Shown here: positions 7,820 through 16,923 of the stretch, piece by piece
How positions within the stretch are numbered: position 1 is the stretch's first letter
How the letters are laid out: every line of letters begins with the position of its first letter
Assembly (NCBI GenBank): GCA_039822005.1
Contig: JBCBMZ010000001.1
Location: 124,001 to 188,000, forward strand
Direction of reading: 5' to 3'
Source: JBCBDX01 sp039822005
GTDB lineage: Bacteria > Pseudomonadota > Alphaproteobacteria > Rhizobiales > Rhizobiaceae
DNA: 64,000 nucleotides
Position numbers and translations under genes: made by a program
The notes under the pieces: generated by a model
The model's database searches: none
What the model saw: the letters and a program-made list of their open reading frames with translations, nothing else
What the model was told of the DNA's origin: nothing

Positions 7820-9430
7820 ATGAACATGCACGGCACATTCAACAAGGCCAACGGCCTCGACAAACTCGGTCTTAATACAACTGGTCAGGTGTATTACAAT
7901 TTGTCCGAAGCCGAATTGTATGAATGTGCGATTGAGCGTGGCGAGGCCAAAATAACCGCCGACGGCCCACTTGTTGCCTATACTGGCGAGCATACCGGTC
8001 GTTCCCCGAAGGACAAATTCATAGTCTCGGATGGCAAGGTTGATGGCGACATCTGGTGGGATGGCAATAAAGCGCTGGAAGCCGAAAAGTTCGAAACGCT
8101 GCTCTCGGACTTTATCGCCCATGCTTCAGACAAAGATCTTTTTGTCCAGGATTTGATTGGCGGTGCGGACAAATCAAGCCGCCTCACCACGCGAGTCATT
8201 TGTGAAATGGCCTGGCATAACCTCTTCATCCGTAACCTGCTGATCCGTCCTGATCGGGCCGAGCTTGCCGATTTCGCCAATGAGATGACCATCATCGATC
8301 TTCCAACGTTCCGGGCTGACCCCGAGCGCCATGGTTGCCGCAGCGAGACTGTTGTCGCGATTGATTTGAGCCGGAAGATCGTGCTCATCGGCGGTACGAC
8401 ATATGCAGGCGAGATGAAAAAGTCGGTCTTCACCATGCTCAACTACCTTTTGCCCGGCAAAGGTGTCATGGCGATGCATTGCTCGGCCAATGTCAGCAAG
8501 GCTGGTGAAGCAGCCGTTTTCTTCGGCCTTTCCGGTACCGGTAAAACGACACTTTCAGCTGATCCGGAAAGGACGCTTATCGGTGACGATGAACATGGTT
8601 GGGGCGAAGACGGCATCTTCAATTTTGAAGGCGGCTGCTATGCCAAAGCCATTAATCTCTCAGCCGAAGCCGAACCGGAAATATTCGCCACGTCCAAACG
8701 TTTCGGAACGGTTTTTGAAAATGTGGTTCTCGACGAACAACGCCGCCCTGACTTTAAAGACGGATCACTGACTGAGAACACGCGTATCGCTTACCCGCTG
8801 CATTTCATTCCCAATGCGTCTAAAAGCGGGCTGGCTGGCCACCCCAAGAACATCATTATGCTGACGGCAGATGCATTTGGCGTTTTGCCGCCGCTGGCAA
8901 AACTGACACCGGCCCAGGCGATGTACCACTTTCTATCCGGTTACACCGCCAAAGTGGCCGGTACCGAAAAAGGTGTGACAGAGCCTGAGGCGACATTTTC
9001 CACCTGTTTTGGCGCTCCCTTCATGCCCCGCCGTCCGGCAGAATATGGGAACCTGCTTCGCGATCTGATTGCTAAGCATGACGTGAATTGCTGGTTGGTG
9101 AATACGGGCTGGACCGGTGGTGCCTATGGCACCGGTCACCGTATGCCGATCAAGGCAACGCGCCGTCTTCTGGCTGCGGCGCTGGACGGTGAACTCGATG
9201 ATGCGATGTTCCGTCTTGATACGAATTTCGGCTTTGAGGTGCCGGTCGACGTCAACGGCGTGGACAATACTATTCTCGATCCGCGTTCTACTTGGCAAGA
9301 CCCGGCGGACTATGACCGTCAGGCGGCCAAACTGGTCTCGATGTTTGCTGAAAATTTCGCCAAATTTGGTGCCGACGTGGATGACGAGGTGGCAGCGGCA
9401 TCGCAAACCTTTCTTCAGGCAGCCGAATAA
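7820..9430 (+). CDS. pckA: ATP-dependent phosphoenolpyruvate carboxykinase
   Basis: Converts oxaloacetate and ATP to phosphoenolpyruvate, CO2 and ADP, the entry step of gluconeogenesis from organic acids. Diagnostic motifs: TGRSPKDKF near the N-terminus, the nucleotide-binding GLSGTGKT at about residues 236-243, and the metal-binding IGDDEHGW after it. Starting at MNMHGTFNKANGLD gives 536 residues, matching rhizobial PckA; the 26 upstream in-frame codons look non-coding. It is divergent from chvI, and this adjacency is conserved in Rhizobiales. A LacI-type palindrome lies upstream and a strong terminator follows. Confidence 0.97.
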   Translation: MNMHGTFNKANGLDKLGLNTTGQVYYNLSEAELYECAIERGEAKITADGPLVAYTGEHTGRSPKDKFIVSDGKVDGDIWWDGNKALEAEKFETLLSDFIAHASDKDLFVQDLIGGADKSSRLTTRVICEMAWHNLFIRNLLIRPDRAELADFANEMTIIDLPTFRADPERHGCRSETVVAIDLSRKIVLIGGTTYAGEMKKSVFTMLNYLLPGKGVMAMHCSANVSKAGEAAVFFGLSGTGKTTLSADPERTLIGDDEHGWGEDGIFNFEGGCYAKAINLSAEAEPEIFATSKRFGTVFENVVLDEQRRPDFKDGSLTENTRIAYPLHFIPNASKSGLAGHPKNIIMLTADAFGVLPPLAKLTPAQAMYHFLSGYTAKVAGTEKGVTEPEATFSTCFGAPFMPRRPAEYGNLLRDLIAKHDVNCWLVNTGWTGGAYGTGHRMPIKATRRLLAAALDGELDDAMFRLDTNFGFEVPVDVNGVDNTILDPRSTWQDPADYDRQAAKLVSMFAENFAKFGADVDDEVAAASQTFLQAAE

Positions 9431-9455
9431 GCAAAGCTGATGCACGAATTCTAAG

Positions 9456-9483
9456 AAAGCGCGGCTTGTGCCGCGCTTTTTTT
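9456..9483 (+). terminator. Rho-independent terminator of pckA
   Basis: AAAGCGCGGC and GCCGCGCTTT form a perfect 10-bp stem with a TTGT loop, followed by a T-run. Confidence 0.95.
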
Positions 9484-9511
9484 AACGCGCACTTGTGGCT
9501 ATGGTGGTCCC

Positions 9512-10189
9512 ATGGATACACCGAAAATTCCATTGAGTTTTGTCCGGCGAAATGCGCAGGAAGTGCTTGAGCGCTCGCGCGCGTTCCGTGATTTGATGGC
9601 ATCACGCCGCACGGTGCGCGATTTTGCAAAGACACCGGTTCCACAAACCATCATCGAAAACGCCATCGCCGCCGCGCTTAGCGCTCCGTCCGGCGCCAAC
9701 CAGCAGCCGTGGCACTTTGTGGCGATCTCAAACGATGCTGTTAAAAGCAAAATCAGGATTGCCGCTGAAAAAGAAGAACAGGCTTTTTACGGCGGTCGTG
9801 CGGGAGACGAATGGCTGGATGCGCTTGCGCCGATAGGGACGGACGCAAACAAGCCATTCCTGGAGTTTGCCCCTTGGCTGATCATTATTTTTGCGCAGCG
9901 CTATGGCCTGAATGAAAATGGGGATCGTACCAAACATTACTATGTCAATGAATCCGTCGGGATCGCCAGTGGTCTTCTTATTGCCGCGCTCCATAGTGCC
10001 GGATTGGCAACTTTGACACACACACCGTCCCCTATGGGTTTCTTGACAAAAATTTGCGAGCGACCGGAAAATGAAAAGCCGGTTATGCTGCTCGTGGCCG
10101 GATATCCTGAAATGGATGCCAAGGTGCCAGCGATCTCGCGCAAGCCCATAAGCGAAACGGTCACATGGATTGAACAGGATGAGTGTTGA
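9512..10189 (+). CDS. Nitroreductase-family flavoprotein
   Basis: A 225-residue FMN-dependent oxidoreductase of the nitroreductase fold. FMN-contact motifs are visible: SRRTVRDF at about residues 30-37 and SAPSGANQQPWHF at about 57-69. TLTHTPSPMGFL near residue 170 resembles the subgroup that includes iodotyrosine-deiodinase-like enzymes more than classic NfsA/NfsB, but the substrate cannot be named. The next gene, arfB, starts inside its last codons (11-bp overlap), so the two are probably co-transcribed. Confidence 0.88.
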   Translation: MDTPKIPLSFVRRNAQEVLERSRAFRDLMASRRTVRDFAKTPVPQTIIENAIAAALSAPSGANQQPWHFVAISNDAVKSKIRIAAEKEEQAFYGGRAGDEWLDALAPIGTDANKPFLEFAPWLIIIFAQRYGLNENGDRTKHYYVNESVGIASGLLIAALHSAGLATLTHTPSPMGFLTKICERPENEKPVMLLVAGYPEMDAKVPAISRKPISETVTWIEQDEC

Positions 10190-10619
10190 GGCTCTCAGGC
10201 TCAATGACGGGCGCGAAGTGCCCTCATGGGCCTTGTCGGAAGTGTTTATTCACGCTTCCGGTCCGGGTGGGCAAAATGTCAACAAGGTCGAAACTGGCGT
10301 TCAATTGCGCTTCAATGCGGTCGCAGTCGACATTTTCACGCAAGCACAAAGTGCGCGACTTTTTCGTTTGGCTGGCAAACGGGCGACTAAAAGCGGAGAA
10401 ATCATCATTGAATCCACACGGTTTCGCATGCGCGAACGAAACCGCGTCGATGCACGACAGCGGTTGATCGAATTGATCGAGAAAGCGGTAGCGCCACCAC
10501 CACCGCCGCGGCGCAAGACAAAACCCACAAAAGGATCGATCGAGCGGCGGTTGAAGGCAAAAGCCGGCCGGTCTGTTGTCAAGAAGCTTCGCGGCAATCC
10601 GGCTGACAGTGCTGAGTGA
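10179..10619 (+). CDS. arfB: Alternative ribosome-rescue factor ArfB (YaeJ)
   Basis: Peptidyl-tRNA hydrolase that frees ribosomes stalled on mRNAs lacking a stop codon. The catalytic GGQ is in GPGGQNVNKVET (GGQ at about residues 30-32), and the lysine/arginine-rich C-terminal tail that enters the empty mRNA channel is present (KTKPTKGSIERRLKAKAGRS). At 146 residues it has no codon-recognition domain, which separates it from RF1/RF2. ATG at 10179 was chosen over a TTG three codons upstream. Confidence 0.95.
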   Translation: MSVEALRLNDGREVPSWALSEVFIHASGPGGQNVNKVETGVQLRFNAVAVDIFTQAQSARLFRLAGKRATKSGEIIIESTRFRMRERNRVDARQRLIELIEKAVAPPPPPRRKTKPTKGSIERRLKAKAGRSVVKKLRGNPADSAE

Positions 10620-10706
10620 GAAAATCAGATTGGGGGCTTGGTATTTTATGCGCCTTCGTTCACACAGAAAGCAGGTTCACACATAAACTTGGATGGGAGA
10701 TGCAAC

Positions 10707-11213
10707 ATGGGTTTTTTCGATTTTGTGAAGGACGCCGGCAAAAAACTTGGTTTCGGTGGTGATGACGATGCAAACGCCGAGGAAATGAAGGCCGAACTTG
10801 ATTCACTGGATTTGGGCACGCAGGCGGTGCAGGTTGAAGTCAAGGGCGATACAGCGGTCCTGAAGGGCGCGGTCAAAGACCAGTCCATTTTTGAAAAAGC
10901 AGTTGTTGCGATGGGCAATACGCTGGGTATTTCGCGGGTAGAGGCATCGGAGTTGAAGATCGGCCTACCCGAAAACGAAATGTCGCTCGATAACACCAGC
11001 ATCAACGACATTATTGCGGCCGCGACGCCGGCCGAAGAACCCAAATTCCACACCGTGGAAAGCGGCGATACGCTTTGGGCGATTTCGGAAAAAGCCTATG
11101 GCAACGGCTCAAAGTACGAGGCGATTTTTGAAGCCAACAAGCCGATGTTGTCACACCCCGACAAGATCTATCCCGGCCAAGTGCTTCGCATTCCCGATTT
11201 GGATAAGGCTTGA
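10707..11213 (+). CDS. BON-LysM protein, K+-binding Kbp/YgaU type
   Basis: A 168-residue protein starting MGFFDFVKDAGKKLGF, preceded by a GGGAG ribosome-binding site. The N-terminal half has a BON-like fold (about residues 26-86) and the C-terminal part a LysM domain (about 118-165; SGDTLWAISEKAYG and IYPGQVLRIP). This is the architecture of E. coli Kbp (YgaU), a cytosolic K+-binding protein, and no signal peptide is visible. K+ binding is inferred from the family. An upstream in-frame start lacks support. Confidence 0.88.
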   Translation: MGFFDFVKDAGKKLGFGGDDDANAEEMKAELDSLDLGTQAVQVEVKGDTAVLKGAVKDQSIFEKAVVAMGNTLGISRVEASELKIGLPENEMSLDNTSINDIIAAATPAEEPKFHTVESGDTLWAISEKAYGNGSKYEAIFEANKPMLSHPDKIYPGQVLRIPDLDKA

Positions 11214-11226
11214 TTTGAAAACTCGC

Positions 11227-11252
11227 GTGGCGGGTGACACACAACCCGCCAC
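11227..11252 (+). terminator. Hairpin after the BON-LysM gene, probable weak terminator
   Basis: GTGGCGGGT and ACCCGCCAC form a 9-bp stem with an 8-nt loop, 13 bp past the stop. The following ATTTATG is a poor U-run. Confidence 0.6.
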
Positions 11253-11360
11253 ATTTATGTTCCACCGCGTCCATCAGCCTATTCAACAAACTTAATTTAC
11301 TGAATAGGTAACGCGCATGAAACGACCCGGTATGCGATTGCCCATTGGAGCTGCAGGACA

Positions 11361-12350
11361 ATGAACCAACCCAAGGTGATAACAGTTTTTGGTGGATCCG
11401 GCTTTCTGGGTCGCCATGTAACGCGCGCGCTGGCCAAGCGCGGGTACCGTGTTCGGGCCGCGGTTCGGCGCCCTGACTTGGCGTTTCATCTGCAGCCTTT
11501 GGGTGATGTCGGTCAGATTACAGCCATCCAGGCAAATCTGCGCTACAAAGACTCAGTTTTGAAAGCGGTTCAGGGTTCGGATGCTGCGGTCAATCTCGTC
11601 GGCATCCTCTTTGAAACCGGGAAGCAAAAGTTTCGCGCCGTCCAAGAGCAGGGTGCGCGCAATGTAGCCAATGCCTGTGCCGAAGTTGGCGTGCCGCTCG
11701 TCCACATATCTGCTATTGGTGCCGATCCAGACGGCGATGCCGCATACGCACGAACCAAGGCTGCAGCTGAAAACGCGGTTCGTGAAACGTTGGGTAACAA
11801 CGCCATCATTATGCGGCCCTCCATCATTTTCGGGCCCGAAGATGGTTTTTTCAACAAGTTCGCCGCCATGGCGCGCCTGTCGCCAGCCCTGCCGTTGATT
11901 GGCGGTGGCATCACAAAGTTTCAACCTGTCTATGTTGGTGACGTAGCCGAGGCAATCGCAAAGGCTGTCGACGGCGATTTGAAGGGCGGCGCCACCTATG
12001 AGCTTGGTGGACAGGAAGTACTGACATTCCGACAGTGTCTGGAGGAGATGCTGACGATCATTGAGCGCAAGCGTCTTTTCGTGAACATTCCATTTTGGGC
12101 TGCATCCATCCAAGGGCGCATCGCGCAAATATTGCCAAATCCGATCTTGACTGAGGATCAGGTAAAGCTTTTGCGCAATGACAATATAGTCTCCGAGGCT
12201 GCCAAGAAGGATGGCCTCACGCTGGAAGGCATGGGTATTACCGGAAAAACGATCGAGGCCATCTTGCCGACTTATCTCTGGCAGTATCGTGAGCATGGTC
12301 AATATCGAAATGCGGCCCGGCGCGACGTAGAAGCACACAAAGACAGTTAA
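11361..12350 (+). CDS. NAD(P)-binding protein, complex I NDUFA9 subunit-like
   Basis: Atypical short-chain dehydrogenase of 329 residues with the nucleotide loop TVFGGSGFLGRHV at the N-terminus and a YARTKAAAE segment where the catalytic Tyr-Lys would sit. It resembles the NDUFA9 (39-kDa) accessory subunit of respiratory complex I, widespread as a single-copy gene in alphaproteobacteria. The role is inferred to be complex I stability or a related redox-sensing function rather than metabolite turnover. The TauE-like gene starts 3 bp after its stop. Confidence 0.85.
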   Translation: MNQPKVITVFGGSGFLGRHVTRALAKRGYRVRAAVRRPDLAFHLQPLGDVGQITAIQANLRYKDSVLKAVQGSDAAVNLVGILFETGKQKFRAVQEQGARNVANACAEVGVPLVHISAIGADPDGDAAYARTKAAAENAVRETLGNNAIIMRPSIIFGPEDGFFNKFAAMARLSPALPLIGGGITKFQPVYVGDVAEAIAKAVDGDLKGGATYELGGQEVLTFRQCLEEMLTIIERKRLFVNIPFWAASIQGRIAQILPNPILTEDQVKLLRNDNIVSEAAKKDGLTLEGMGITGKTIEAILPTYLWQYREHGQYRNAARRDVEAHKDS

Positions 12351-12353
12351 GTC

Positions 12354-13106
12354 TTGCAGGGGCTGTTACCTGATATCGTTGCGCCGGGCGTGGCGGCGTT
12401 ATTGATAGCAGCCAGCTTCTTTACATCTGCCATTACTGCCGCTCTTGCGATGGGTGGTGGCCTGTCGCTTCTTGCCATCATGGGCATTTTTCTGCCCGTC
12501 TCGGTGCTGGTTCCCGTGCATGGTCTCGTTCAACTGGGCTCCAATAGCGGCAGGGCTTTTGCGCTGCGAGACGATATAAAATGGCGGCCGCTTTGGACCT
12601 TTTTTGCATTTGGCCTCTTCGGGGCCCTGTTGGCGGCCAGTCTTGTCGTTGACCTGCCCGATGCCTGGCTCAAAATAGCACTTGGACTATTTGTGATCAT
12701 GATTAGTTGGGTCAAATTGCCAGCCATAGCAGCGCAGTCACAATGGCTGGTGGCTGCAGGCGGGTTCTTGACCAGCGCCCTGACCATGTTCCTGGGTGCC
12801 ACTGGACCGCTGGTGGTTGCATTGTTTTCCAAGCACTTCCAACGCAAAGAGGCCTTGGTTGCCACGTCGGCCGCTGCGATGGTTTTTCAGCACGGTGTCA
12901 AGGTTTTGGCCTTCGGCGTGCTTGGGTTTGCGTTTATTCAATGGCTCCCGTTAATCGGCACTATGATCGCTTCAGGTTTTCTGGGAACATTGGTTGGCCT
13001 GAATTTCTTGCGGCGACTGCCGGAAGCGCGCTTTCGGTTCATTTTGAAAATTATGATTACGCTGCTCGGCGCCGATATGATCCGCCGCGGGTTTTCAGCT
13101 CTTTAA
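12354..13106 (+). CDS. TauE/SafE-family membrane exporter
   Basis: A 250-residue integral membrane protein with about eight hydrophobic segments and family features such as SAITAALAMGGGLSLLAIMGIFLP and VPVHGLVQLGSNSGRAF. Members move sulfite, sulfonates or other organic anions across the inner membrane; the substrate here is unknown. The best start is a TTG 3 bp after the previous gene, so coupling to it is likely. The stop overlaps that of the convergent uppP by 4 bp. Confidence 0.85.
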   Translation: MQGLLPDIVAPGVAALLIAASFFTSAITAALAMGGGLSLLAIMGIFLPVSVLVPVHGLVQLGSNSGRAFALRDDIKWRPLWTFFAFGLFGALLAASLVVDLPDAWLKIALGLFVIMISWVKLPAIAAQSQWLVAAGGFLTSALTMFLGATGPLVVALFSKHFQRKEALVATSAAAMVFQHGVKVLAFGVLGFAFIQWLPLIGTMIASGFLGTLVGLNFLRRLPEARFRFILKIMITLLGADMIRRGFSAL

Positions 13107-13909
13107 GTGGTCAACCAAAGTCCGATGATCCCGGCGGTGCCAGCGAGTATCCGCCAATAGGCAAAAAGGGCAAAACCGTGCCGGGAAACATAGTCGAGCA
13201 AATAGCGCACGACGAAAATCGCACTGATAAAGGCGGTAACAAACCCGGCAGCGATGATGCGAAAGTCATCGAAGGTCAAAGTGTCGATGTTCTTGTAAAG
13301 ATCGAACGCGAAAGCACCGGCCATCGTCGGCATGGCGAGGAAGAAAGAAAATTCTGCCGCCGATCGTTTGTCAGTTCCCATCAGCAATGCACCGGCAATT
13401 GTCGCCCCTGACCTTGAGGTGCCGGGGATCATCGCAAGGCATTGGCAAACACCAATCTTGAAGTAAAGTGACATCGGGTAGGTTGTGACGTCATCATATT
13501 TTGGCGTCAGCGGCATCTTGTCGATCCAAAGCAGGATAAAGCCCCCAATGATCAACACGATACAAATCAAAAGGGGCGTTTCAAACAACACCGTCTTGAT
13601 AAAGTCGTGTGCCAAAGCGCCGATGATCGCAGCCGGCAAAAAAGCCAACAGGATGCCTGCAACAAAACGCTGGGTGGCGCGGTCGCTCGGCAGTGCCAAT
13701 AGCATCTGCGTCAAACGCGCAGCATAAACGCTCAATATTGCCATGATGGCACCGACTTGGATCAGGACTTCAAATGTTTTTCCAGTGGACTCAAAGCCTA
13801 GAAAGTGACCCGCCAGCAACAGATGGCCCGTAGATGAGACCGGGATGAATTCGGTAAGGCCTTCCAGAATACCCAAAAGCGCAGCGCCAACTATTGTTTG
13901 GTCTTCCAA
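13103..13909 (-). CDS. uppP: Undecaprenyl-diphosphatase
   Basis: Inner-membrane enzyme that dephosphorylates undecaprenyl diphosphate to recycle the lipid carrier for peptidoglycan and polysaccharide synthesis; it also gives bacitracin tolerance (BacA). Both signature motifs are present: LEGLTEFIPVSSTGH at about residues 15-29 and IPGTSRSGATI at about 161-171. Length 268 residues and a multi-helix hydropathy pattern are normal. It converges on the TauE-like gene with overlapping stop codons and shows no terminator. Confidence 0.96.
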   Translation of the reverse strand: MEDQTIVGAALLGILEGLTEFIPVSSTGHLLLAGHFLGFESTGKTFEVLIQVGAIMAILSVYAARLTQMLLALPSDRATQRFVAGILLAFLPAAIIGALAHDFIKTVLFETPLLICIVLIIGGFILLWIDKMPLTPKYDDVTTYPMSLYFKIGVCQCLAMIPGTSRSGATIAGALLMGTDKRSAAEFSFFLAMPTMAGAFAFDLYKNIDTLTFDDFRIIAAGFVTAFISAIFVVRYLLDYVSRHGFALFAYWRILAGTAGIIGLWLTT

Positions 13910-14112
13910 GGCAAGGCTCCCGATTCGCGGTGGCTTCTATCACCCGAATTGAAATCACCATAGCTTCGAAATCGATAAATATCGTCAAAAAGACTTTCTT
14001 TGGGAAAGGTATCGCGCGGCCTAAACCTCGTAAAAGCCGCCGATAACTTTGACAAAAGTCCGCCAGTGTTGGAGGTAGGGGCATCAAGATGCTGCAACCT
14101 AGGAGGTTTCAT

Positions 14113-15747
14113 ATGGCATTTTTCAAACGCGACGGCTCACCAATGCCCAAGCATGTTCTCGATATGGCAAAGTCAGTCAAAGAGGGCAAAATGGAGCGTC
14201 GGGAGTTCCTGGCGCTTGCCACAACATTTGGAGCGACAACAGCCGTTGCATATTCGATGCTCGGTGCCGCGGCACCTGCCAAGGCGGCAAGCCATGGTAA
14301 CGCAGGCGGCGTTTTGCGGATCGCCATGGATGTTCGTGAACTGAAAGACCCGCGTACGTTCGACTGGTCACAAATGGGCAACCTGGGACGTCAGTTCCTC
14401 GAAGGTCTGGTCAAGTACACCAATGACTTTACTTTTGAAGGCAGGCTGCTTGAAGGTTGGGAAATTTCCGACGACGCCACGGTTTACACACTGAAAGTTC
14501 GTCCGGGCGTTACCTGGAACAATGGTGACCCGTTCACAGCCGATGACGTCATCTACAATATCTCACGCTGGTGTGAAAAAGACGTTGAGGGTAACTCAAT
14601 GGCATCGCGCTTTACCGTGATGATCGATGAAAGCACCAACAAGGTTGCTGACGGCGTGATCGAAAAAGTTGATGACATGACGGTTCGCCTGAACCTGCCC
14701 GCTCCCGACATTACGTTGATTGCCGGTATGGCCGACTATCCGGCCCTTTGCGTGCACCCATCTTACGATGAGACCGGCGAGTTGGTGTCAAATCCGATCG
14801 GAACCGGCCCTTTCCAGCTGGAATCCTTCTCCGTTGGTGACCGCGCGGTCTACACGCGCCGCGAAGGCTATTGGGGTGGGGACGCGTTGCTCGATGGCGT
14901 TGAGTTCATCGACTATGGCACCGATCAATCGGCGCAAATCGCAGCTTTTGAGTCTGGCGAGATTCAAGCCAACTACGAAGTTACCGGCGATTTTGTCGAC
15001 ATCTTTGAAGGTCTTGGCTTGCAAAAGAACGAAGCCGTCACCGGTGCAACCGTTGTTATTCGTACAAATGTCAACAGCGCGCCGTATGATGACCAGCGGG
15101 TTCGTCAAGCGCTCCAAATGGCCGTCGACAATAATGTCGTACTTCAATTGGGCATTGCGGGTCAGGGTCAGATTGCTGAAAACCACCATGTGGCACCGCT
15201 GCACCCTGAATATGCAGAGCTGCCGAAGAAAGAGCGCGACATTGAAGGTGCTGTTGCCCTTATGACTGAAGCCGGTCAGATGGACTATGAGCACGAGTTG
15301 ATTTCGATTGACGATGACTATCGCAAAAACACCACCGACGCCGTTGCAGCCCAGCTTCGCGAAGCAGGTTTCAAGGTAAAGCGGACGGTTCTTCCTGGCT
15401 CAACATTCTGGAACGATTGGACGAAATATCCTTATTCTTCCACCAACTGGAATGGACGTCCTCTCGGTGTTCAAGTTTTGGCCCTGGCCTACCGTTCGGG
15501 TGAAGCTTGGAACGAGACCGCTTTTGCCAATGAAGAGTTTGACGCAAAGTTGACAGAGGCACTGGGCATTGCCGATGCAGACAAGCGCCGCGAGCTGATG
15601 GTAGATGTTCAGTCTATCCTTCAAGATAGCGGTGTTATCATCCAGTCCTACTGGCGTTCGCTGTTCAACTTCAACACGGACGAAGTTGTCGGTTACTACC
15701 AGCACCCGACCTACGAGTTGGATCTTGAGAAAGTGTCTCTCGCTTAA
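14113..15747 (+). CDS. Periplasmic binding protein of a dipeptide-type ABC transporter (SBP family 5)
   Basis: Family 5 extracellular binding protein of 544 residues. An AGGAGG ribosome-binding site precedes the ATG. The N-terminus has a Tat-like export signal (ERREFLALA with a hydrophobic stretch ending AKAASHG), so it is probably exported folded. LKVRPGVTWNNGDPFTADDVIYNI and VRQALQMAVDNN are typical of peptide and oligopeptide binders. Two DppB/DppC permeases follow on the same strand. The ligand is unknown. A 7-bp-stem hairpin follows the stop and may lower downstream expression. Confidence 0.92.
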   Translation: MAFFKRDGSPMPKHVLDMAKSVKEGKMERREFLALATTFGATTAVAYSMLGAAAPAKAASHGNAGGVLRIAMDVRELKDPRTFDWSQMGNLGRQFLEGLVKYTNDFTFEGRLLEGWEISDDATVYTLKVRPGVTWNNGDPFTADDVIYNISRWCEKDVEGNSMASRFTVMIDESTNKVADGVIEKVDDMTVRLNLPAPDITLIAGMADYPALCVHPSYDETGELVSNPIGTGPFQLESFSVGDRAVYTRREGYWGGDALLDGVEFIDYGTDQSAQIAAFESGEIQANYEVTGDFVDIFEGLGLQKNEAVTGATVVIRTNVNSAPYDDQRVRQALQMAVDNNVVLQLGIAGQGQIAENHHVAPLHPEYAELPKKERDIEGAVALMTEAGQMDYEHELISIDDDYRKNTTDAVAAQLREAGFKVKRTVLPGSTFWNDWTKYPYSSTNWNGRPLGVQVLALAYRSGEAWNETAFANEEFDAKLTEALGIADADKRRELMVDVQSILQDSGVIIQSYWRSLFNFNTDEVVGYYQHPTYELDLEKVSLA

Positions 15748-15764
15748 GCCGGGATATCAAATAT

Positions 15765-15789
15765 GTGGCTGGCCATAAGGGTCAGCCAC
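15765..15789 (+). terminator. Hairpin between binding-protein and permease genes
   Basis: GTGGCTG and CAGCCAC form a 7-bp stem followed by TATTTTA. It is probably a partial terminator, of the kind that lets a binding protein be made in excess over its permeases. Confidence 0.6.
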
Positions 15790-15860
15790 TATTTTAGGTA
15801 GATCACTTAAAAAAGTGACAAAACGTGCGGGTGAGCAACCCGCAAAACGGGAGTGGGTTT

Positions 15861-16898
15861 GTGTTAAATTTTCTGGCACGTCGTCTGGGCGTGATGATCC
15901 TCACCATGTTGGCGCTCACCATGGTGGTGTTCTTCCTGGTCAATTTGGAGCCAAATCTGCGCAAACTTTCCATTTCACAAACCAACATGCGGGCCAGCGA
16001 CGAGCAGATTGAAAGTTGGCTTGTCAACAATGGCTACCGCCAGAACTTCTTTGTGCGCTATGGGCAGTGGTTGGGCGTCGTTGAAAAACAACCCAACATC
16101 AATCCTAAGACAGGTGAGGCGGCTCCGCGTTTCCGCTTTTGTGATGAACCGGCCGAAGCACGCTACTCGGGCGTGATCCAAGGCGATTTTGGTTGCTCAA
16201 CGAGGTTCAAAGTGCCGGTTTCGGAGCGCTTGGGCCCCGCATTGGCTGCCACCGGTTGGCTCATGTTCTATGTCATGTTGGTGATGGTGCCGATGGCATT
16301 GATTATCGGCGTGGTTGCCGGCATGCGCGAAGGTTCGCGAACCGATCGGTCTTTGTCGGTGGCCTCCATTGCGTCCACCGCAACGCCGGAGTATGTGTCC
16401 GGCATCATCTTCACCGTGATTTTTGCCTCTTGGCTTGGATGGCTGAACGGCTCGGCGGCTTCCGCAACGCGAAGCGGCATCACCTTTTACAATTTCACCC
16501 TGCCGGTGATGACCATGGCAATCTATGGCATGGGCTATATCGCCCGGATGACCCGCGCCTCCATGGCTGAGGTCATGACGGCGCAATACATCCGGACCGC
16601 GCGGCTGAAAGGTTTGAACTTTTCAGGTGTTGTTTTGAAACATGCCCTGCGAAATGCGCTGATTGCCCCTTTCACGGTCATCATGTTGCAGTTCCCGTGG
16701 TTGCTGACAGGCGTGGTCATCGTAGAAGCGATGTTCCGCTATCAGGGCTTTGGCTTTGTGCTGGTGGCCGCGGCCGAGAACAATGACATCGACCTGTTGT
16801 TAGCCTGTTCCCTGGTCTCTGTGGTGATCGTGCTCCTCACGCAGCTTTTGTCCGACATTGGCTACGCTTACCTGAACCCGCGCATCCGCGTCTCTTGA
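15861..16898 (+). CDS. Dipeptide-type ABC transporter permease, DppB family
   Basis: Inner-membrane permease with an N-terminal anchor helix (LARRLGVMILTMLALTMVVFFLVN), a large periplasmic loop, and a C-terminal five-helix core with the ATPase-contact EAA loop (around ARMTRASMAEVMTAQYIRTARLKGL). GTG at 15861 is preferred because a GGGAG site sits 7 bp upstream; a GTG 36 bp further upstream is possible. It pairs with the DppC-type permease 25 bp downstream. No ATPase gene follows. Confidence 0.9.
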   Translation: MLNFLARRLGVMILTMLALTMVVFFLVNLEPNLRKLSISQTNMRASDEQIESWLVNNGYRQNFFVRYGQWLGVVEKQPNINPKTGEAAPRFRFCDEPAEARYSGVIQGDFGCSTRFKVPVSERLGPALAATGWLMFYVMLVMVPMALIIGVVAGMREGSRTDRSLSVASIASTATPEYVSGIIFTVIFASWLGWLNGSAASATRSGITFYNFTLPVMTMAIYGMGYIARMTRASMAEVMTAQYIRTARLKGLNFSGVVLKHALRNALIAPFTVIMLQFPWLLTGVVIVEAMFRYQGFGFVLVAAAENNDIDLLLACSLVSVVIVLLTQLLSDIGYAYLNPRIRVS

Positions 16899-16923
16899 TT
16901 GATCCAACGGAAAGTCTGTACTC